Of a stretch of 10,479 nucleotides of DNA, positions 6,057 to 10,479 are shown one piece after another. The translations under genes and the position numbers were made by a program. Source of the DNA: JAAZPG01 sp012797375 (lineage in GTDB: Bacteria; Acidobacteriota; Aminicenantia; Aminicenantales; UBA4085); NCBI GenBank assembly GCA_937868205.1, contig CALMMC010000166.1, positions 1-10,479 of the forward strand, written 5' to 3'. Each line of letters starts with the position of its first letter. Positions within the stretch are counted from its first letter, which is position 1. The notes under the pieces were generated by a model. The model was not told the DNA's origin, did not search any database, and worked only from the letters and a program-made list of their open reading frames with translations.

Positions 6057-6970
6057 CCGCCTCCCCGGCCGTTGAAGTCCGCGGGCTCGAGAAGCGTTTC
6101 GGCCGCTTCCGGGCGGTCCAGGCGATCGACTTCACGATCGGCCGGGGGGAAATCTTCGGGTTCATCGGGGCCAACGGCGCGGGCAAATCAACCACGATCA
6201 AGATGCTCTGCGGCCTTCTTCCGCCCGACGGCGGACGGGCCGTCGTCGCCGGGATCGACGTCGCCGCCGACCCGGAAGGCGTCAAGCGGCGGATCGGCTA
6301 TATGTGCCAGAAGTTCGCCCTGTACGGCGACCTGACCGCGGCCGAGAACGTCGATTTTTTCGGGGGCGTCTACGGCCTTCCGCCGGAGCGGCTCCGGGCC
6401 CGGCGGGCCGGACTTTTCCGCCTCCTCGAGCTGGAAAGCCGGGCCGGGCGGCGGGCGGCCGACCTGCCTCGCGGTTTTCAACAGCGGCTGGCCCTGGCCT
6501 GCGCCGTCGTCCACGAGCCGGCCGTTGTTTTTCTGGATGAGCCGACGGCCGGCGTCGACCCGGTTCAGCGCCGGGCGTTCTGGGAGCTCATTTACGGCTT
6601 CGCCTCCGCCGGAACCGCCGTCTTCGTCACCACCCATTTTCTCGACGAGGCCGAGTACTGCCACCGGGTCGGCTTCATCGCCGAGGGAGAGCTGGCCGCC
6701 GTGGACACGCCGGCCGGGTTGAAAAGCCTGCTGGCCGGCTGGACGGTCTACGAGCTGCGGACGGCCGATCCGGCCGGAATGCTGCCCGCGGTCCAAATCC
6801 TCCCCGGCGTCCGTTCGGCCGCCCTGTTCGGCGAGGCGATTCACGTCCTGGCGCCCGAAGCCGCCGATCCGGACGACCTCTTCGGCCGGCTGTCCGGACC
6901 CGCCGGATACGAGCCGATCCCTCCGACTCTCGAGGATGTCTTCCTTCACCTCGCGGGGAAAACGCCGTGA
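6053..6970 (+). CDS. ybhF: ABC exporter ATPase 2 (equivalent of YbhF C-terminal half)
   Basis: Second nucleotide-binding subunit, 305 residues, paralogous to the preceding one. Walker A is GANGAGKST (39-47, Lys45), Q-loop Gln86, Walker B VVFLDE (Asp162, Glu163), and the H-loop is normal with His195 in VTTHFLDEAEYC. The signature is altered: LPRGF at 138-142 replaces LSGGQ, as in the second domain of E. coli YbhF, which I recall as LPLGF. It should pair with ATPase 1, so that its own intact Walker A/H-loop faces the intact LSGGM of ATPase 1. It also ends in an LEDVFLHL motif. It begins at an ATGA overlap with ATPase 1 and ends at a GTGA overlap with permease 1, so the cluster appears translationally coupled. 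Both halves together have 614 residues, against 578 for the fused E. coli protein. Confidence 0.93.
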   Translation: MTASPAVEVRGLEKRFGRFRAVQAIDFTIGRGEIFGFIGANGAGKSTTIKMLCGLLPPDGGRAVVAGIDVAADPEGVKRRIGYMCQKFALYGDLTAAENVDFFGGVYGLPPERLRARRAGLFRLLELESRAGRRAADLPRGFQQRLALACAVVHEPAVVFLDEPTAGVDPVQRRAFWELIYGFASAGTAVFVTTHFLDEAEYCHRVGFIAEGELAAVDTPAGLKSLLAGWTVYELRTADPAGMLPAVQILPGVRSAALFGEAIHVLAPEAADPDDLFGRLSGPAGYEPIPPTLEDVFLHLAGKTP

Positions 6971-8091
6971 AGCTCGCCGCGGTCGTTAAAAAGGAATTCC
7001 TCCAAATCCGCCGCGATCCCCTGACCCTGTTCATGCTCGTTTTCTTCCCGACGGCGCTCCTCCTGTTCTTCGGCTATGTCTTGTCGTTCGACGTCCGGAA
7101 CGTCCGCCTGGGGGTGCTCGACCTGGACGTCTCCGATTCCTCCCGGGCGTTCATCCGGCAATTGGCGAGCGGCGGGTATTTCCAGATGGCAATGAGGTTC
7201 GCCGGCCGCGGGGAAGCCGACACGGCCTTGGAGCGCGGCTCCGTCATGGCCGCCGTGGTCATCCCGAAGGGATTCAGCAAAGCCCTGGCCCGGGGCGGAA
7301 CGGCCGCCGTCCAAGGGATGATCGACGGCTCCGACAGCCGGAAGGCCGCGATCGTCCAAGGCTATCTCCAAGCCTACGCGACCGCCTTCAGCCGGCAGGC
7401 GCTCGGCGGATGGGCCGCGAGGCTCGGCCGCCGCCCCGTCATCCCGGTCGAGGTCGAGGGACGCGTCTGGTACAATCCCGAGCTCAAGTCCAGCCTCCAT
7501 CTCCTGGCCGGCCTCATCGTGTTCATCTTCATGATCACGGGAACGATCTCGACCTCGCTGTCCGTCGTCCGGGAGCGGGAGCGGGGGACGATGGAGCAGC
7601 TCCTCGTCTCGCCGCTGGGCGCCGGGACCGTCATCCTCGGCAAGACCCTCCCCTACCTCGCCGTCTCGGCCGTCAGCACGGTGATCATCCTGATCGTCAG
7701 CCGCTTCGCCTTCGGGCTCGAGGTCAAGGGGTCGATCGCCCTGCTCGCCCTGGCTTCGCTCCTTTTTCTCCTTTCGGCCCTCGGCTGGGGCATCCTGATA
7801 TCGACCATCACCCGGTCCCAGCAAGTCGCCTACTTCGCGGCCGCCCTTTCGAGCATTCTCCCCGCTCTTCTTCTTTCGGACTTCGTCTTTCCCATCTCCG
7901 GGATGCCGGCCGTGATCCGGGCGATCACGGCGGTCGTTCCGGCCAAGTACTTCGTCCGCCTGCTCCGGGGCATCATGATGCGGGGGGCGGGATTCGCGGC
8001 CGGCTGGGAGGACCTGGCCGCCCTGGCGGTCTTTTCGGCCTTCACCCTGACGCTGGCGGCGATCCGCTTGAAAAAGATCAAGCTGGCCTGA
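6967..8091 (+). CDS. ybhS: ABC-2 type permease 1, YbhS-like
   Basis: Inner-membrane subunit of the exporter, 374 residues (E. coli YbhS is about 377). Its layout is that of the ABC2_membrane_3 family: a short amphipathic cytoplasmic N-terminus (KKEFLQIRRDP), a first membrane helix at about 19-41, a large periplasmic domain to about residue 176, then further membrane helices from 177 onward. The coupling helix RERERGTMEQLLVSPLG (from residue 202) is where the ATPase should dock. The C-terminus is basic (RLKKIKLA). The start is GTG 6967, overlapping the stop of ATPase 2 as GTGA; the N-terminus aligns well with permease 2, which supports it. In E. coli the family is linked to tetracycline and Na+/Li+ export; the substrate here cannot be read from sequence. 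Confidence 0.92.
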   Translation: MKLAAVVKKEFLQIRRDPLTLFMLVFFPTALLLFFGYVLSFDVRNVRLGVLDLDVSDSSRAFIRQLASGGYFQMAMRFAGRGEADTALERGSVMAAVVIPKGFSKALARGGTAAVQGMIDGSDSRKAAIVQGYLQAYATAFSRQALGGWAARLGRRPVIPVEVEGRVWYNPELKSSLHLLAGLIVFIFMITGTISTSLSVVRERERGTMEQLLVSPLGAGTVILGKTLPYLAVSAVSTVIILIVSRFAFGLEVKGSIALLALASLLFLLSALGWGILISTITRSQQVAYFAAALSSILPALLLSDFVFPISGMPAVIRAITAVVPAKYFVRLLRGIMMRGAGFAAGWEDLAALAVFSAFTLTLAAIRLKKIKLA

Positions 8092-8098
8092 GGCGGGC

Positions 8099-9214
8099 AT
8101 GCTCGGGAAAATGATCCGCAAGGAGCTGCTCCAACTGCGGCGGGACAAGCGGATGTTCCCCATCTTGATCGCCGCCCCCGTTCTCCAGCTTCTCATTCTC
8201 GGCTATGCGGCCAACTTCGACATCGCCGATATGCCGGCGGCCGTCTGCGACCTGGACCGCACGGCGGAAAGCCGCGGCTTCCTGAACGTCTTTTTCGGGA
8301 GCGGCTATTTCGTTCGGGCGCTCGACGTCCAGGGCGGGGCCGATCTCGACCCCGCCCTGGAGCGGGGCCGGGCCCAGATCGGCCTCGTCGTTCCTCGGGG
8401 TTTCGGCCGAGCCCTCGGCCGGGGCGAGGGAGCGAAGGTCCAGGTCGTCGTCAACGGCTCGGACCCCAATTCCGGCATCAACGGATACGCCTTCGCCCTC
8501 CAGGCGACGGCCCGCTATTCGACGGCCGTCCTGATCGAGCGGATGGCCGCCTCCGGAGTCGCCTCGATCCCGGCGGTTGATCTCCGGACCCGGATCTGGT
8601 TCAACCCGGAGCTGAAAACCCGCTATTTCATGGTCCCGGCCCTGTCCGGGCTCATTCTCATGATCATCTCCATCATGCTCACGGCCATGACGCTCGTCCG
8701 GGAAAAGGAAACCGGAACGATCGAGATGCTGGTGGTGACCCCCGTCAAGAAGCTGGCCGTGCTGGCCGGGAAGCTCCTCCCCTACCTGGTCATCGGGCTG
8801 GTCGAGGTGGGCCTCATCGCCCTTGTGGCCGTCTTCTGGTTCGGAGTCCCTTTCCGGGGCTCGGTCGGGCTGCTCGTCCTTGGATCGCTGCTCTTTCTTT
8901 TCAACACCCTCGGCCTCGGCCTGTTGGTTTCCACCGTTTCCCGAACCCAGCAGCGGGCGATGATGGTCGTCATGTTCGCCGTCATGATGCCGTTCATCTA
9001 CCTGTCGGGATTCATCTTCCCGATCGAGGCCATGCCGAAGGCCTTCCAAGCCGTCTCCCGGCTCATTCCCCTGACCTATTACCTGGAGATCGTCCGCGGC
9101 CTTTTTCTCAAGGGATCGGGATTCGCCGACCTGGCCGGTGCCCTGGCCGCCTTGGCCGGATTGGGGACGGCCGTTTTCGCCTTGTCCGTTCTCCGGTTCC
9201 GGAAATTCCTCTGA
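8099..9214 (+). CDS. ybhR: ABC-2 type permease 2, YbhR-like
   Basis: Partner permease of 371 residues, clearly paralogous to the preceding one: RKELLQLRRD against KKEFLQIRRD, WFNPELKTR against WYNPELKSS, and VREKETGTIEMLVVTPV against VRERERGTMEQLLVSPL. The first membrane helix lies at about 19-38, followed by a periplasmic domain of about 130 residues and a membrane bundle with the coupling helix from about residue 201. It probably forms a heterodimer with permease 1. The ATG at 8099 follows the previous stop by seven bases, with GAGGCGG as a possible ribosome site overlapping that stop. It is the last gene of the operon. Only two bases separate its stop from the stop of the convergent peptidase gene, so there is no room for a separate terminator. 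Confidence 0.92.
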   Translation: MLGKMIRKELLQLRRDKRMFPILIAAPVLQLLILGYAANFDIADMPAAVCDLDRTAESRGFLNVFFGSGYFVRALDVQGGADLDPALERGRAQIGLVVPRGFGRALGRGEGAKVQVVVNGSDPNSGINGYAFALQATARYSTAVLIERMAASGVASIPAVDLRTRIWFNPELKTRYFMVPALSGLILMIISIMLTAMTLVREKETGTIEMLVVTPVKKLAVLAGKLLPYLVIGLVEVGLIALVAVFWFGVPFRGSVGLLVLGSLLFLFNTLGLGLLVSTVSRTQQRAMMVVMFAVMMPFIYLSGFIFPIEAMPKAFQAVSRLIPLTYYLEIVRGLFLKGSGFADLAGALAALAGLGTAVFALSVLRFRKFL

Positions 9215-9216
9215 CT

Positions 9217-10385
9217 TTATTTCAGAAAAGGAAGCAGGCGCTCGAGGGGAAGCGCCTCGACCTTGCGGCCGCCGCTCCCTTCCATGGTTTCCGCCTGGAA
9301 AAGGGAATTGAGGACGGCCTCCTCGGCCGCCTCGGCCGCCGCCAGGAAAAGAGGAGTCATCTCATCGTCGCGCAATTCCCGGCCGGAAAGAACCGTCGAG
9401 CCGGACTCGTGGGGAATCCGCATGTCCAGGTTCGTGGAGAAGGCGATCACGTAATCGCCGCTTCCATTGGCGCCGACGGATCCGGTCCGGGCCAGCCCGA
9501 AAACGGCCCTTTTGGCGAGCCGCTCCAGATTGCGGGCCCGGAGAGGCGCGTCGGTCGCGACCACGATCATGCACGAGCCGTCGGCCCGGGATTCGGCCAA
9601 TTCATCCTTCAGGTAGTACCGGTCCAGGAGGATCCCGGCCGGCGCGCCGGCGACTTGCAGAACGCCCCCGTAATTCGTCTGGACGAGGACGCCGACCGTG
9701 TAGCCGCCCAGCGTCGCCGGCAACACCCGCGACGAGGTTCCGATCCCCCCCTTGAAGCCGAAGCAGACGGTGCCGGTTCCGGCCCCGACGTTGCCTTCGG
9801 CCACCGGGCCTGAGGCGGCGCTCCGCAGGGCCTGGAGAACGTGGGCCGGGCGGACCGGGCGGCGGCGGATGTCGTTCAGATAGCCGTCGTTGGTTTCGCC
9901 GGCCACGGCATTGACCGAGCGGACGCTCTCGTTGCCCGGCTGGGCGAGCGTGTATTCGATCAAGCCCTCCATGGCTTGGGGAACGCTCAGGGTGTTGGTC
10001 AGGACGACCGGCGTCTCCAGGCTGCCCAGCTCCTCCACCTGGCTTTGACCGCTGAGCTTGCCGAATCCGTTTTCCACGTGAACGGCCGCCGGCACCTTGT
10101 CCTGGAAAACATTTCCGTCATGGGGAAGAATCGCCGTCACCCCCGTCCGCACGTCCGTTCCCTCGATCAGGGTGACCTGTCCGACTTTCACCCCGGCCAC
10201 GTCGGTGATGGCGTTCCATTTCCCCGGCGGCAGAATCCCCGTCTTCAAGCCGAAATCGCGGAAGCGCCCGCGCCGGCCGGCGGCCGCCGGCGGCGAAGGA
10301 GCCGCCGCGGCCTCGATCTCCCGGAACGTCCGGACGGCCGCCCGGGCCAGCACGAGCGTGGCGTTGACGACCGGAACCGTCACGC
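9217..10385 (-). CDS. P1 (S58) family self-processing peptidase, DmpA-like (5' end missing)
   Basis: Ntn-fold aminopeptidase of the DmpA/BapA family, made as a precursor that cuts itself into alpha and beta subunits. The family-typical N-terminal block FGLKTGILPPGKWNAITDVAGVKVG is followed by TNTLSVPQAMEG, GNVGAGTGTVCFGFKGGIGTS and the processing site DGSCMIVVATDAP. Counting from GTG 10383, cleavage is expected between Gly269 and Ser270, freeing Ser270 as nucleophile and giving a beta chain of about 119 residues (DmpA about 126). The later NGSGD places Ser308 exactly 38 residues on, like Ser250/Ser288 in DmpA, with Asp310 where BapA is reported to have Glu. About 40 residues precede the core and contain an Ala/Pro stretch that could end a signal peptide. 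The frame runs open into the adapter at 10386, so GTG 10383 is not a supported start. Natural substrates of this family are poorly known; small peptides with N-terminal D- or beta-amino acids are cleaved by studied members. Confidence 0.9.
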
Positions 10386-10451
10386 CTGTCTCTTATACAC
10401 ATCTCCGAGCCCACGCGACCCCTGAGAATCTCGTATGCCGCTTTCTGCTTG
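10386..10451 (+). other. Illumina Nextera (Tn5) adapter read-through, not genomic
   Basis: 10386-10404 is exactly the Tn5 mosaic end CTGTCTCTTATACACATCT. 10405-10419 matches the Nextera extension CCGAGCCCACGAGAC with one mismatch. 10420-10427 (CCCTGAGA) occupies the i7 index position, and 10428-10451 matches the P7 flow-cell end (ATCTCGTATGCCG, then CTTTCTGCTTG where TCTTCTGCTTG is expected). Order and spacing fit a library read running off the end of its insert. It truncates the peptidase gene and creates false reading frames such as CLLYTSPSPRDP, a peptide often seen as adapter contamination in protein databases. Confidence 0.98.
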
Positions 10452-10479
10452 AAAAATAACATCGTCCACCGCCGACACC
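10452..10479. other. Post-adapter tail: A-run and unreliable bases
   Basis: Five A residues follow the adapter, as is usual when an Illumina read passes the end of the molecule. The remaining 23 bases lie beyond the flow-cell end and should not be treated as genome sequence contiguous with the peptidase gene. Confidence 0.9.

Noticed and set aside
9308..9355. Repeated GGCC/GCCGG-rich runs, here and throughout, as possible repeat elements
   Set aside because: They follow the codon frame of the genes and reflect frequent Ala/Gly codons in GC-rich DNA; no unit recurs with regular spacing.
9460..9462. Ser308 in NGSGD as the autocleavage nucleophile of the peptidase
   Set aside because: That would leave a beta chain of only 81 residues. 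Ser270 in DGSCMIVV gives about 119, like DmpA, and starts the expected beta strand; Ser308 fits the second active-site serine.
10386..10404. Tn5/IS50 mosaic-end sequence as evidence of a real transposon
   Set aside because: It is followed by library adapter, index, P7 sequence and an A-run, so it is a sequencing artefact.
10097..10462. Reading frames on both strands that run into the contig end
   Set aside because: Their ends are translations of the adapter (for example CLLYTSPSPRDP), and the rest is antisense or out of frame to the peptidase gene.

Overview
The window is about 10.5 kb of very GC-rich bacterial DNA with tightly packed genes and strongly GC-biased third codon positions. A lipoprotein-type export adaptor, an S9 peptidase reading frame that opens with what looks like the end of a signal peptide, and an E. 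coli YbhGFSR-type exporter all point to a diderm (Gram-negative-type) bacterium. The composition and gene types fit an uncultured Acidobacteriota/Aminicenantes-like lineage, but that is an impression and not a demonstrated placement. No mobile element, CRISPR array, tRNA or rRNA is visible.

Layout. (1) 2-2005, + strand: the 3' part of a secreted S9C/DPP5-like serine peptidase, cut by the left edge of the window. (2) 2016 to about 3344, - strand: a polytopic membrane protein of probable MOP-flippase/ANKH-like type, convergent with the peptidase. (3) 3345-3440: a short divergent promoter region with an AT palindrome that gives a TATAAT on both strands. (4) 3441-3926, + strand: a small ferritin-like/rubrerythrin-like protein. 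(5) 3923-4135: a small unidentified reading frame, or structured leader, that ends in a 4-base CTGA overlap with the next gene. (6) 4132-9214, + strand: a complete exporter operon in the order adaptor (YbhG-like), ATPase 1, ATPase 2 (together the equivalent of E. coli YbhF, here split in two), permease 1 (YbhS-like), permease 2 (YbhR-like). (7) 9217-10385, - strand: a DmpA-like P1 (S58) self-processing peptidase, convergent with the operon and missing its 5' end. (8) 10386-10479: not genomic. It is Illumina Nextera adapter read-through left on the contig end, and every reading frame that uses it is an artefact.

How the genes work together: the five-gene block should build one fully heteromeric ABC exporter, with two different ATPases, two different permeases and a periplasmic adaptor. 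The adaptor hairpin carries a near-match to the TolC-docking motif, so an outer-membrane channel encoded elsewhere is expected. The ATPase pair is asymmetric in a coherent way: the altered H-loop of ATPase 1 and the altered signature of ATPase 2 fall in the same composite ATP site. The two flanking peptidases have no obvious functional tie to the exporter. I found no clearly new biological system. The least explained parts are the small reading frame/leader at 3923-4135 with its apparent CTG start for the adaptor, and the MOP-like membrane protein.
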